DNA of 64,000 nucleotides from Kordia algicida OT-1 (GCF_000154725.1 NZ_DS544873.1:317307-381306); one strand, 5' to 3'; positions 17,495-26,647 are shown, counted from the stretch's first letter. Numbers and translations are program-made. Notes: a model not told the origin generated them from the sequence alone.

Positions 17495-18703
17495 TTATTT
17501 CTTTTTATGAAAATTTTCGATCGCTTTAGTAATTCTTAAAACATCATTTTCAAATAAATATACTTTTGCTCTTAGTGTGTTGATTAACTGTACTAAATGT
17601 TCAATTTCCTCTTGAGATTTTCCTGATTTTTGTCGCAATCGCGTGCTAAATTTTTCATCTAAAACTTGCGTGTCCATCAAATATTCGGTGCGTAAATGTT
17701 CTAAGAAATAGGTGATTTTTTTGTGTACTACATTTTGATGATCTCTAGTTTCATAAAACAGATTTCCGATGGTTTTGGTAAAATCGACAGTAGTATTTTC
17801 TAGCGGATTGACAATTTTTACAATGCGCTGTTTTCGTTTTACATTAAACAACACAAAAACGACTAAAAAGATCAGTCCTAAATACCAAGCCCAACGCAAC
17901 TGATCGTGTTCTAAGATAAATCGTAATGGTGAACGACTTGTATCGTCACTGTAGCGTGTTTTGTTGGGTGAATCGAAAAAGATATCTTTCTCAGGAATGT
18001 ATCCTAAAACACCTTCAGAGTATTTAAAATGATCGTTTTTTAATAGATGAAAGTTTGTAAATGCTACAGGTTGCGTGTGCAATAAAAATGCGCCATTTCC
18101 ATGTGGAATTTTGATAAAATTGGTAAAAGTAACATCATTTTCAAATTTTTGATAACCCAATACTTCCGTAGTTAAAGTATCAATCTCAGAAAAATATACA
18201 TTTTTAATATCTCTTTCGTATGAAATTTCGTTGTTAGCTAAGTTTTCATTTGCAAATGAAAGTGTTGCTTTGGTAGAAACTTTAAAATCGTATTTTGTTG
18301 AAAAATTTAAAGAATCCTTCAAATAGCGCGGCATTTTATAGGAAGAAATAAATACCAAATTTCCAGCATCTGTAAAATCGAGAAGCTCGTTTATAGAAGA
18401 TTCATCAGTGTAAAACTCAGAATTGATACTTACATACGTTCCTTCAATATCATACGTATATGTGGACCAATCGTACTGCGCATTGAAAAATTCATACGGC
18501 GTACGATAAATATTTCGAACTTCATTTTCATCATAAACATTGCTTAGTTCTTTATGAAATATACGCAAGTCATACGGATTTGTATCTTTCTCGTTATAGG
18601 TTTCACGCCAATCAATAGGTATTGGTTTAGATAATTCGTAATACATTGCCGCAAAGATAATGGCAACTAAAATTCCGATGTATATTTTTAGTCTTTTACT
18701 CAT
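17495..18703 (-). CDS. DUF4350 domain-containing membrane protein
   Basis: A 402-residue protein with an N-terminal transmembrane helix (about 5-23), a periplasmic DUF4350 domain (NPYDLRIFHKELSNVYDENEV, then STYTYDIEGTYVSINSEFYTDE), a second membrane helix near 280-297 and a cytoplasmic helical tail. This is the usual topology and place of DUF4350 in the MoxR/DUF58 cluster. Its function is unknown. The start ATG overlaps the DUF4129 stop by 4 bases. Confidence 0.85.
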   Translation of the reverse strand: MSKRLKIYIGILVAIIFAAMYYELSKPIPIDWRETYNEKDTNPYDLRIFHKELSNVYDENEVRNIYRTPYEFFNAQYDWSTYTYDIEGTYVSINSEFYTDESSINELLDFTDAGNLVFISSYKMPRYLKDSLNFSTKYDFKVSTKATLSFANENLANNEISYERDIKNVYFSEIDTLTTEVLGYQKFENDVTFTNFIKIPHGNGAFLLHTQPVAFTNFHLLKNDHFKYSEGVLGYIPEKDIFFDSPNKTRYSDDTSRSPLRFILEHDQLRWAWYLGLIFLVVFVLFNVKRKQRIVKIVNPLENTTVDFTKTIGNLFYETRDHQNVVHKKITYFLEHLRTEYLMDTQVLDEKFSTRLRQKSGKSQEEIEHLVQLINTLRAKVYLFENDVLRITKAIENFHKKK

Positions 18704-19461
18704 GCCGCATTGTTTTTAAGGATGAGATTAAAAGAGTGTGCTGCTTGCTCGTATTGTTCTTTGTCAATCATAAATTCGCCATACCAAACGTAGTTGTACA
18801 AGTACGAAGTATATTGAAATTGTTCTCGCATGCTATCATTTTTGATTTCGTAGGTATACTCAAGATTTGTTTTTTCTGGATCATACGAAATGATTTCTGC
18901 AGCACTTAGTTTTTTCAACATATCTAAATATTGATAACGAACTGCCAATCGGTAATCATTATTGGCAATAGCTTCCGAGATTAATTTTTTGAAGTTGACA
19001 ATATGAATGTTCGTTTCTACATCTTCGTGATTTACAATTTTCTTGTCGGAACGTTTTCCAAAAACCCAACGACCTTCACCATTCATAATAGCGCGTACAA
19101 TAAAGAATACCACAACGATAATGATGAGTACATATACCAAATTGGTCATTTCGCCTAAAAAGTTGGAAGCGCTTTGGCGCGAATCTAAATCAAACCAATC
19201 TTGTACAGTTTCTTCGAGCCAATTGATGAATCGTGAAAACCAACCATCAGATTTTTCTTGTTCGTACACGTATTCACTAGCGTTGTAACGATCTTTAAAA
19301 TCGTCGTCAAATTCTTTTGGTTGTATGTTAGAAGTATCTTCCTGTGCCGTTTGTTGTGGTGTTAACGTAGTTGCATGTGCAATGGTTCCCGAAAGGAATA
19401 TCGAAGCAAAAGTTCCTATGACGAGGAAGTTAATAAATATGTGTTTGATGTATGTTGGCAT
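18700..19461 (-). CDS. DUF4129 domain-containing membrane protein
   Basis: A 253-residue protein with a signal-like first helix, a periplasmic segment, a strong transmembrane helix (about 108-127) and a cytoplasmic DUF4129 domain (NDYRLAVRYQYLDMLKKLSAAEIISYDPEKTNLEYTYEI). Elsewhere DUF4129 domains occur next to transglutaminase-like and MoxR genes. It is coupled on both sides: ATGA overlap with DUF4350 and TAATG overlap with the upstream gene. Confidence 0.87.
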   Translation of the reverse strand: MPTYIKHIFINFLVIGTFASIFLSGTIAHATTLTPQQTAQEDTSNIQPKEFDDDFKDRYNASEYVYEQEKSDGWFSRFINWLEETVQDWFDLDSRQSASNFLGEMTNLVYVLIIIVVVFFIVRAIMNGEGRWVFGKRSDKKIVNHEDVETNIHIVNFKKLISEAIANNDYRLAVRYQYLDMLKKLSAAEIISYDPEKTNLEYTYEIKNDSMREQFQYTSYLYNYVWYGEFMIDKEQYEQAAHSFNLILKNNAA

Positions 19462-20411
19462 TAATTTGAATCTGAACCTATTTCGTCAATAGTACTTATG
19501 GTGTTTATGTTTTCTCTTTCGTCTTTTAAACCATAGTAAATAATTCCATGATTTATTTGTATGATAGCGGAAATTAGCAAATTGAAAAAGTAGGTTAGAA
19601 TTTTAATCGTAAAGATAACAATAAATAGGAATGACCATTTTTCAAGATCGTTAATTGTACCTGCATCTTCTAGCGTTGCGAGTCCATTTACAAGTTTAAT
19701 GATAAATTCTAAAATAGGCAATGCAGATTGAAATATTGATGCTAAAATAAAAAAGATACCAATAGCACCAAGTACAGGCATAAACTTTTCAAAACAAAGT
19801 TTCCAGCTGTAATTGTAACATTCAAAAACTCCTTTGTCAGATTTGAGGTATTCCATTAATGCAGATTGGTAGTAAAATATCAACAACCCGATAGGAAATA
19901 CTAAAAAGAATGCACCAATGATGGTGATTGCCATAATAATACAAACAATAGAGACCACAGGAATTGCAATGAGTGAAACTACAATGGAAGCTAAAAAGTA
20001 TTTAAATAACTTTCCAAGGTTGGCACGTAATTCTTCAAAAATTTCTTTTGAGCCAAAGTCTGCACCGCGATGCTTTTCATATAATTTAAAGTATATAGGA
20101 ACAAACGCATAATTCAACATACTTACCACAATACCAACAATGGTAAACAGTGAAAATGCAGTAAGAACGGTTTCAATATTTTCGTCAACATAATTTAAAA
20201 TGGCATCAAAATTATTTTTTTCGCGAACAGCTTCGAGAATAAAACCTTCATACCAACTGTAAAATAAGTACATGAGCACGACAAGAATCAAGATGAAAAT
20301 ACCGTTTACCGTCAAGTAATTTTTAAAAAAGTGCTTTCCGTGCATTTTCAAAAAACCAAAGGTATCTTTAAAGTATAATCCGAAATCTCTAGATTTATAG
20401 AGTTGAAACAT
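19461..20411 (-). CDS. Multi-pass membrane protein of the MoxR/SpoIIM cluster
   Basis: A 316-residue integral membrane protein with about six transmembrane helices and no soluble catalytic domain. The layout (helical pairs, a CYNYSWKLCFEKF segment, short cytoplasmic ends) resembles the membrane domain of glycerophosphodiester phosphodiesterase-type proteins. The same gene type recurs between DUF4129 and SpoIIM in flavobacterial clusters. Its start lies inside the end of the SpoIIM gene (17-base overlap), a strong sign of translational coupling. Confidence 0.7.
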   Translation of the reverse strand: MFQLYKSRDFGLYFKDTFGFLKMHGKHFFKNYLTVNGIFILILVVLMYLFYSWYEGFILEAVREKNNFDAILNYVDENIETVLTAFSLFTIVGIVVSMLNYAFVPIYFKLYEKHRGADFGSKEIFEELRANLGKLFKYFLASIVVSLIAIPVVSIVCIIMAITIIGAFFLVFPIGLLIFYYQSALMEYLKSDKGVFECYNYSWKLCFEKFMPVLGAIGIFFILASIFQSALPILEFIIKLVNGLATLEDAGTINDLEKWSFLFIVIFTIKILTYFFNLLISAIIQINHGIIYYGLKDERENINTISTIDEIGSDSN

Positions 20412-21372
20412 GTGTTTTTAATTTTCTGTGAACAATATGTGGATATATAAGATAGTAGAATGATATCATACTCAGCGTAATTAAGATGATTCCTACCGAA
20501 AGCCAATTCGGCATAATATTGGAATATCGTGTAACGAATCCTTCCAAAAAGCCAGCAGCAAAGGTAAAAGGAAACGTGCTGATGAGTATTTTAATTCCGT
20601 TTTTGAGTCCCATTTTAAAGGAAGCCATTCGTGAGTAGGTTTTAGGAAATAGAATACTTGCACCAAGCAACAATCCGGCTGCACCTTCTATGACGATGGC
20701 AAATATTTCCATAGCGCCATGGATCCAAATTCCGCGAACACTTTCCCACAACACACCTTGGTCATGAAAAAAGTACTGAAATGCACCAACCATAATTCCG
20801 TTGTGCATAAGTATATAACCAGTTCCAAAACCTCCAAAAACGCCATAAATAAAGGAAAGCAAACCAACATATAAGTTGTTGAGCGTGATTCCTATAAAGC
20901 TTCCCCAATTGCTTCCACTTTTATAAATTGCTACAGGATCGCCTTTTTCAATATTTTCAAGTGTTGTATTTACATAACCATCACCGAGAATTAAACGAAC
21001 AAAAGAATCATCATACGCAGCAGAAACGGCCCCGATAGTCACAAAAAGTCCAAAAATTAAAAAAGAATACAAAACATAACGTCGAAATTGGTACACAATC
21101 AATGGAACTTCCGTTTTCCAAAAAGAAATAAAACGATTTGTTTTTTCTCTTTTGGTGCGATAAATACGTTGAAAAGCGGCAGAAGCAAGCTGATTTAAAT
21201 AGCTAATAGTTTTACTCTTAGGGTAATACGTTTGTGCGTACGCCAAATCATTCATTAGATGAATGTACAAAGACGAAAGCTCATCGGGATTTTTAAACTG
21301 ATTATTATAAATGGTTTTTTCAAAGTTTAACCATTTTTCTTTATTTTGCTTGATAAATGCAACTTCTCTCAT
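20395..21372 (-). CDS. Stage II sporulation protein M-like (SpoIIM) membrane protein
   Basis: About 325 residues from the ATG at 21372 (MREVAFIKQNKEKWLNFE); an earlier in-frame ATG at 21393 adds 7 residues and would overlap the divergent RDD start region. An N-terminal soluble helical region is followed by the SpoIIM membrane domain: IALNNLYVGLLSF-like segment (here ITLNNLYVGLLSFIYGVFGGF), HGAMEIFAIVIEGAAGLLLG, and several helices. The organism does not sporulate as far as one can tell; SpoIIM homologues outside sporeformers are of unknown role and are tied to RDD and MoxR/DUF58 genes. Confidence 0.88.
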   Translation of the reverse strand: MREVAFIKQNKEKWLNFEKTIYNNQFKNPDELSSLYIHLMNDLAYAQTYYPKSKTISYLNQLASAAFQRIYRTKREKTNRFISFWKTEVPLIVYQFRRYVLYSFLIFGLFVTIGAVSAAYDDSFVRLILGDGYVNTTLENIEKGDPVAIYKSGSNWGSFIGITLNNLYVGLLSFIYGVFGGFGTGYILMHNGIMVGAFQYFFHDQGVLWESVRGIWIHGAMEIFAIVIEGAAGLLLGASILFPKTYSRMASFKMGLKNGIKILISTFPFTFAAGFLEGFVTRYSNIMPNWLSVGIILITLSMISFYYLIYPHIVHRKLKTHVSTL

Positions 21373-21396
21373 AGATACGCTAAAATAAAACATAAA

Positions 21397-22137
21397 ATGT
21401 CAGAGATACAAATTAATACTACTCAAAATGTAAATATCAATTTTACATTAGCATCTGTTGGAGAACGTGTCGTAGCTCATATTATCGATTTAATCATAAA
21501 GTTTGCCTACGGAATGATCGTTATTTGGATTTTTAGATCGATGTTTGACAACACAAATTGGATGCGCGATTTAGACGATTGGTCGCTGATTTCAATTTAT
21601 ATAATATTATTATTTCCTGCATTTGTGTACACGTTAGTGCTAGAGTCGCTCTTTGAAGGACAAACGCTCGGAAAAAAAGTAATGAAAATTAGAGTTGTAA
21701 AAATTGATGGATATCAAGCTTCTTTTGTAGACTACTTAATTCGCTGGGTTTTTCGAATTGTCGATTTGAATATGTTGAGTGGTTTTATTGCATTAATTTC
21801 TGTAATTGTGACCGAAAAAGGACAACGTTTAGGTGATATGACTGCGGGAACTTCCGTAATTTCACTAAAAAATAGAGTGTTAATTTCTCATACAATTCTA
21901 GAAGAAATCGGTGATAACTACAAACCTTTGTTTCCTTCTGTTATCAAGCTTTCAGACAATGATATGCGAATTATTAAAGAAACATTTGTCATTGCAAAAC
22001 GAGCGAGAGATTATGATACGCTCAATAAATTAAGAGCCAAAGTAGAAGAAGTCATAGAAATCCGATCCGATCAAGATACGATTCCTTTTATCGACGTCAT
22101 CATCAAAGATTATAACTTCTACACACAAAACATGTAA
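21397..22137 (+). CDS. RDD family membrane protein
   Basis: About 246 residues from the ATG at 21397; the frame is open back to 21346 within the SpoIIM gene. The RDD domain is clear: ASVGERVVAHIIDLIIKF carries the Arg and Asp pair, with three transmembrane helices and LFEGQTLGKKVMKIRVV, followed by RLGDMTAGTSVI. A soluble C-terminal region of about 90 residues follows. It is divergent from SpoIIM with 24 bases between starts, so the promoters must overlap, and it is coupled to the TRIC gene (TAATG). Confidence 0.9.
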   Translation: MSEIQINTTQNVNINFTLASVGERVVAHIIDLIIKFAYGMIVIWIFRSMFDNTNWMRDLDDWSLISIYIILLFPAFVYTLVLESLFEGQTLGKKVMKIRVVKIDGYQASFVDYLIRWVFRIVDLNMLSGFIALISVIVTEKGQRLGDMTAGTSVISLKNRVLISHTILEEIGDNYKPLFPSVIKLSDNDMRIIKETFVIAKRARDYDTLNKLRAKVEEVIEIRSDQDTIPFIDVIIKDYNFYTQNM

Positions 22138-22742
22138 TGCTTTTTTACACACTTGATATTATAGGAACGTTTGCTTTTGCCATTTCGGGAGTTTTGGTAG
22201 CCATGCAAAAACGAATGGATCTTTTCGGAATCTTCATTATTGCTTTCGTTACTGCTGTTGGTGGCGGAACTTTGCGTGATGTTTTAATTGGAAGAACGCC
22301 CGTAGGTTGGATGAACGATTTAAATTACGTGTATGCAATTACGCTTGGAGTAGTTTTCTCTATTATATTTAGAAAAAAACTAAATCGACTGCGAACTTCT
22401 TTATTTTTATTTGATACGATTGGTTTGGGCGTATTTACAATTATTGGTGTAGAAGTTGGAATCTCAAAAGAATTACATCCACTTATTTGTATCGCTTTAG
22501 GAACAATGAGTGCAAGTTTTGGAGGTGTTATTCGTGATATATTATGTAATGAAATTCCCGTAATATTCAGAAAAGAAATTTATGCTACGGCATGTATTTT
22601 TGGAGGAATTGCCTTTTTTGTCTTACAATATTTCAATCTTAAAGAAGACTTGATTTATATTTTTACGGCTGCGATGGTGATTAGTATTCGATTGATTGTG
22701 GTAAAATTTAGGTTGAAGCTACCAAATATTTATCAAAAATAA
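22137..22742 (+). CDS. Trimeric intracellular cation (TRIC) channel family protein
   Basis: A 201-residue membrane protein with seven hydrophobic helices in two repeated three-helix bundles. The repeats carry the family glycine motifs (GTFAFAISGVLVAMQK, AVGGGTLRDVLIGR and later ASFGGVIRDILCNEIP). Prokaryotic TRIC proteins (formerly UPF0126/YadS) are homotrimeric monovalent cation channels. Its start overlaps the RDD stop by one base. It ends in a strong terminator. Confidence 0.92.
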   Translation: MLFYTLDIIGTFAFAISGVLVAMQKRMDLFGIFIIAFVTAVGGGTLRDVLIGRTPVGWMNDLNYVYAITLGVVFSIIFRKKLNRLRTSLFLFDTIGLGVFTIIGVEVGISKELHPLICIALGTMSASFGGVIRDILCNEIPVIFRKEIYATACIFGGIAFFVLQYFNLKEDLIYIFTAAMVISIRLIVVKFRLKLPNIYQK

Positions 22743-22774
22743 AAAAAGGAACTCATGGATATAAGTTCCTTTTT
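22743..22774 (+). terminator. Bidirectional intrinsic terminator
   Basis: An 11-bp perfect stem (AAAAAGGAACT with AGTTCCTTTTT) and 10-base loop between the TRIC gene and the convergent barrel pseudogene. A and T runs at both ends let it act on both strands. Confidence 0.9.
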
Positions 22775-22793
22775 ATAATTAAATAAATCGTTT

Positions 22794-24000
22794 TTAAAAA
22801 ATTGTATATCCAAGAGTAATGCCAAACTGACTAAGTTTAACACTTGCTTCGGTAGATCTTTCTACAAGTTCTCTATTTGGAATAAATCTAGCTTCTATTG
22901 AATATTTCTCGTAACTATATCCAATACCAAAAGCAGCTCCGGCAGAAGGTCTAAAATCTTCTTCAGGAATTGTAAAATTTCCTCTTGTTTCTGTAGTTAA
23001 TGGAATATCTACAAGGATTTCCCCACTTAAAAATATTTTTGAAGTATCATTTATAAAGAAATAATGACGAAATCCTACAGGAATCTGAATAGCGCTATAT
23101 TCTAAAATAAATTTTCGCTCCACATTTAAATCTTGAAAAGAACCTTCTCCTTCGTATGAAGAATAATTTGGCGCAATAAACATTGACCATTTATTCCTAT
23201 TAAACGGAAAAACATATTCTAATTCTGCCCCAAAAGTAGCAGACCATTCTGATTGTGTTTCAAGTCCATCTCTAAAAAAAAGTTGCCAGTGCCAAATCAG
23301 CATCTGCTTTGCTATTATACATTCCAGCTTTAGCTTTTAAATGAAATGTTCCTTTTTTCTTTTTTCTAAACTCAACAACATTTCCACCATGACACTCATT
23401 GTATTTTCTGAAAAAGGAAGTCAAATCGCCAGCATTATAATCGACTTTTACAACCGTTTTTTCAGAGATAGTTTCACAAGTAAACTCTGTTAATAATTGT
23501 TGTTGGTATCTCTTATTATATAAGATGCTACGTTTTTCGTTTGTGTAGATTTTATACACTAAAGGTGTTAATGTATCACTCTCTTTTTTGTAGTAGAATG
23601 CTTTTTTTTCTTCATCAACATAAGCATACAATGAAGCTTTTCCTTCTTGCAAAACGTTTAGCATTAGGGTTTGTTCTTTGTATTCAGGATTTCTTGCATA
23701 CGATAAATTTCCTAATGTTTGTTCAGAAAGGTCAATTTGAACTGTGTGTTTTTCAAACTTAAATGCATTATCTATCACAACCGTTTTTAGGTTAGTCATT
23801 CGCAACACTTTCGTTTCGCCATCAAGTGTAAGTTTATATTCAAATTTTGAAGGGTTATTTTGTCAGCCTTCATTTTTAATGAAACAATCAGTTTTAATGC
23901 CATTTTCGGTAATAAAATGACCTTTTTCAAAGTTAATTTGTGCAAAAATTCCAGAAGTTGTTAGTAAGAAAATAAGGAATGCACCAAAGTAGTTTTTCAT
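22794..24000 (-). pseudogene. Interrupted outer-membrane beta-barrel protein gene
   Basis: Reading from the ATG at 24000 gives a signal peptide (MKNYFGAFLIFLLTTSGIFAQ) and a continuous protein of about 400 residues, but with two defects. A TGA (about 23863-23865) interrupts KNEG-stop-QNNPSKFEYKL, where a TGG (Trp) would fit. A run of eight A on the plus strand (23274-23281) shifts the frame: seven would join ...ADLALATFF to RDGLETQSEWSATFG. The downstream part is a typical barrel (YVFPFNRNKWSMFIAPNY ... FGITLGYTIF). Family: PorT-like or opacity-type outer-membrane protein with an N-terminal domain. It is either decayed, phase-variable at the homopolymer, or affected by sequence errors. Confidence 0.8.
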
Positions 24001-24104
24001 GTGTTAAATTTTAATTAAAGGGCAAAACTAACTATTTTATATAAAGGTGCAAATAATAATGTATAAGCGTTACATATGTTGTGTAAACGTCGTAAAATGT
24101 CTAT

Positions 24105-24815
24105 TTAATCCAACACTTCCACACGACGAATCATAATATTTTTCTTTGGCCATTCGCCCTTGTCTGTTTCTTGATTGGCAATTTCGTCTACAACGTCCAT
24201 TCCAGCAATTACTTTCCCAAAAGCAGTATATTCTCCATTTAAATGATGTGTTCCTCCTTTTTTCTGAACAATAAAAAACTCGTATGGAGAAGCATATTTA
24301 TACGCTCTGTCAATATCACCACTTGGCATCGAAATTACGCCTCTATGATGTTTAAACCCTTTTTTTGTATCTGGCGGAAGCAAATATTTCCCAATCTTTT
24401 CTCGTTTCTTAGCAACACTCCAACCGTCAGAATTTCCACCTTGAATTACAAAATTTTTCACGACACGATGAAACTGCGTTCCTTCAAAATAATTGCGTTT
24501 GGCAAGCATGATAAAATTCGCTCTGTGATAGGGCGTTTCATTATACAACTCCAAGTCTATATTTCCAAAATCAGTGACAATTCGCACTTTACATTCTTTA
24601 TTCTTTTCTCCATATGCTTTCATATAATCGAGTACATTATTATTGGTGATAAGAACTTCTTTCTCCTTCTTTTTTTCTTCTTTTTTTTCAGCTTTCTCAA
24701 CAGTTGTCGTCGTTTCCTTTTTTTGAGATTCGTTTGAAGTAGCTGTAGAAGATTTAGTATCTTCACAACCTAAAAAAACGGAGATAGCAATCAGTATATA
24801 GCAAATATTTTTCAT
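24105..24815 (-). CDS. Cyclophilin-type peptidyl-prolyl isomerase lipoprotein
   Basis: A 236-residue protein. The signal ends in the lipobox FLGC (Cys17), followed by a Lys/Glu/Thr-rich linker to about residue 75. The cyclophilin domain follows: VTDFGNIDLELYNETPYHRANF, then FEGTQFHRVVKNFVIQGG with the catalytic Arg of FHRVV, and GEYTAFGKVIAGMDVVDEIA. It assists folding of periplasmic or outer-membrane proteins. The start is only 2 bases from the divergent NUDIX start, so the two promoters lie inside each other's coding regions or the mRNAs have overlapping 5' ends. Confidence 0.92.
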   Translation of the reverse strand: MKNICYILIAISVFLGCEDTKSSTATSNESQKKETTTTVEKAEKKEEKKKEKEVLITNNNVLDYMKAYGEKNKECKVRIVTDFGNIDLELYNETPYHRANFIMLAKRNYFEGTQFHRVVKNFVIQGGNSDGWSVAKKREKIGKYLLPPDTKKGFKHHRGVISMPSGDIDRAYKYASPYEFFIVQKKGGTHHLNGEYTAFGKVIAGMDVVDEIANQETDKGEWPKKNIMIRRVEVLD

Positions 24816-24817
24816 AA

Positions 24818-25465
24818 ATGAATTTTGATAATTTTAAAAAAATCCTTCCAAAAATAGCAAAAATCCAACTTCCAGGTGTAGCTTCTCAGCTGAAAATGGC
24901 TCCTGCAATTCGTGAAAAAGAATTAGAAGCGATGGAAGATCGTATGAAAAATGCTAGAAAATCTGCGGTAATGGCGTTATTTTATCCGAATGTACAACAA
25001 GAAACTACGTTGGTGTTAATTCTTCGAAAAACGTATAAAGGTGTGCATTCCAATCAAGTTGGATTCCCTGGAGGACAAGTTGATCCTGAAGATGCAACGA
25101 TTGAAGCAACTGCTTTACGCGAAACCGAAGAAGAAATTGGTGTATCGCGTAAAAGTATCAACGTAGTTCGCAAAATAACAAGTACATATATTCCGCCGAG
25201 TAATTTTACAGTAGTACCTTTTATTGGAATTTTGGAAGCAACACCAACGTTTATTCCGCAACCATCGGAAGTAGAAAAAATTATAGAAGTTTCACTTACT
25301 GATTTTTTATCCGATGCTTCCATTATAGAAAGAGAATTGACAACTTCGTACGCAAAAAACATTCAAGTACCAGCGTTTTACCTGAATAATTATGTTGTTT
25401 GGGGCGCAACGGCAATGATGCTCAGTGAAGTTAAAGACATCATTTCTAAAGCCATTTCAAATTAG
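24818..25465 (+). CDS. CoA pyrophosphatase, NUDIX hydrolase
   Basis: A 215-residue NUDIX protein. The Nudix box is GGQVDPEDATIEATALRETEEEIGV (residues about 87-111), preceded by the CoA-pyrophosphatase-type VGFPGG, and the N-terminal MAPAIREKELE region is typical of the CoAse subfamily. It probably hydrolyses CoA or oxidised CoA to 3',5'-ADP and phosphopantetheine. The start at 24818 agrees with relatives that begin MNF...LPKI. The acyltransferase follows 38 bases after the stop. Confidence 0.88.
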   Translation: MNFDNFKKILPKIAKIQLPGVASQLKMAPAIREKELEAMEDRMKNARKSAVMALFYPNVQQETTLVLILRKTYKGVHSNQVGFPGGQVDPEDATIEATALRETEEEIGVSRKSINVVRKITSTYIPPSNFTVVPFIGILEATPTFIPQPSEVEKIIEVSLTDFLSDASIIERELTTSYAKNIQVPAFYLNNYVVWGATAMMLSEVKDIISKAISN

Positions 25466-25471
25466 TTTTTG

Positions 25472-25479
25472 TAAGTTTG
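25472..25479 (+). promoter_or_regulatory. Candidate -7 box (TAAGTTTG) of the acyltransferase gene
   Basis: An exact TAnnTTTG match in the short gap between the NUDIX stop and the ATG at 25504. It suggests a separate promoter for the second gene. Confidence 0.4.
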
Positions 25480-25503
25480 TAATTCGTTTAAAATTGAACA
25501 TAC

Positions 25504-26307
25504 ATGGGATTATTCAAAAGAAATCCTTTCGGACATATACTCTTTTTAAAAAAATGGTTGATTAGAATTGCGGGAACGTTGACACACAGACGTTATCGTG
25601 GTTTTAATGAATTGAAAATTGAAGGTTCTGACATATTACGTTCGTTACCTGATAAAAATGTATTGTTTGTTTCCAATCATCAAACGTATTTTGCAGATGT
25701 TGTAGCGATGTTTCACGTATTTAACGCAAGTTTGAGTGGACGTGGCGATTCTATTAAAAACGTGGGATATTTGTGGAATCCGAAGTTGAATATTTATTAT
25801 GTGGCGGCAAAAGAAACTATGAAATCTGGATTGCTACCTAAAATCCTTGCCTACGCAGGTTCTGTAAGTATTGAACGTACGTGGAGAGCAAATGGGGAAG
25901 ATGTAAATAGACAGGTGAAAATGAGCGATATTTCTAATATTGGAATCGCGCTTGATGATGGTTGGGTCATTACATTTCCGCAAGGAACTACCAGACCTTG
26001 GAAGCCTATTCGAAAAGGAACTGCACATATTATAAAACGCTACAAACCTATTGTAGTGCCTATTGTAATTGATGGTTTTAGGCGTTCATTTGATCGTAAA
26101 GGACTTCGCATCAAAAAGAAAGGAATTTTACAATCTATGGAAATCAAAGAACCGCTTCAAATTGATTATGAAAATGAAAGCGTAAAAGATATCATTGAAA
26201 AAATAGAATACGCAATTGAGCAGCATCCATCATTCTTAAAAGTAATTCCGCAGGAAGAATTAGAAGCTATGGAAGAACTGAATGAAAAGCGTAAATGGGA
26301 ATATTAA
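25504..26307 (+). CDS. 1-acyl-sn-glycerol-3-phosphate acyltransferase-like (PlsC family)
   Basis: A 267-residue membrane-associated acyltransferase. Motif I is NHQTYFADVV: the His and Asp are six positions apart (H-x5-D) rather than the usual H-x4-D. The glycine-proline motif is FPQGTTRPWKP, where FPEGTRS is usual, and the PIVVPIVIDGF block is present. A relative of PlsC is therefore clear, but the exact acceptor may differ from lysophosphatidic acid (for example a glycolipid or ornithine lipid). It ends in a strong terminator. Confidence 0.82.
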   Translation: MGLFKRNPFGHILFLKKWLIRIAGTLTHRRYRGFNELKIEGSDILRSLPDKNVLFVSNHQTYFADVVAMFHVFNASLSGRGDSIKNVGYLWNPKLNIYYVAAKETMKSGLLPKILAYAGSVSIERTWRANGEDVNRQVKMSDISNIGIALDDGWVITFPQGTTRPWKPIRKGTAHIIKRYKPIVVPIVIDGFRRSFDRKGLRIKKKGILQSMEIKEPLQIDYENESVKDIIEKIEYAIEQHPSFLKVIPQEELEAMEELNEKRKWEY

Positions 26308-26322
26308 TCTAGTAGAAAATAA

Positions 26323-26362
26323 TAAAAAAAGGACTCAAAACTTAAATTTTGAGTCCTTTTTT
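26323..26362. terminator. Bidirectional intrinsic terminator
   Basis: A stem of about 17 bp (AAAAAAGGACTCAAAA paired with TTTTGAGTCCTTTTTT) around a short CTTAAA loop, between the convergent acyltransferase gene and the small secreted protein gene. Confidence 0.92.
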
Positions 26363-26383
26363 ATGTTTATATAGTGCTGAAAA

Positions 26384-26647
26384 TTAATTTTCAATGCTTG
26401 TTGTTTCTTCTTCTTTTGATCCTTCTGAAGTGTTCATTGTTGCATAAAGTGCATGCCCAACTTTATTAAACACATTGTAAATGAGCTGAATAATTCCGCC
26501 ATTATTCATTGTATACATTGAAGTATATGCTGTTGTATGTTGTGTTAACGTTGTACCAAATTGACTTTGAAAACTTTTCGTCTCTTGGTGTGCACTTACA
26601 GAAATACTAAACATGGCAAACATTAACAATAAGAATATTTTTTTCAT
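26384..26647 (-). CDS. Small secreted protein of the ECF sigma operon
   Basis: An 87-residue protein with a signal peptide (MKKIFLLLMFAMFSISVSAHQ). The 65-residue mature part has no cysteine and includes a Gln/Thr-rich stretch (LTQHTTAYTSMYTMNNGG) and an acidic tail. I recognise no family. It is the third gene of the sigma factor-membrane protein set (25 bases after the membrane protein stop), so it may be the main output or a signal-sensing partner. Confidence 0.7.
   Translation of the reverse strand: MKKIFLLLMFAMFSISVSAHQETKSFQSQFGTTLTQHTTAYTSMYTMNNGGIIQLIYNVFNKVGHALYATMNTSEGSKEEETTSIEN

Noticed and set aside
20395-21372. Evidence for sporulation from the SpoIIM homologue
   Set aside because: SpoIIM-like proteins are common in non-sporulating Bacteroidota in the MoxR/RDD context; no other sporulation gene is present.
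22137-22742. Possible riboswitch or transporter partner next to the TRIC gene
   Set aside because: No structured leader: the gene overlaps RDD by one base, so there is no room for one.
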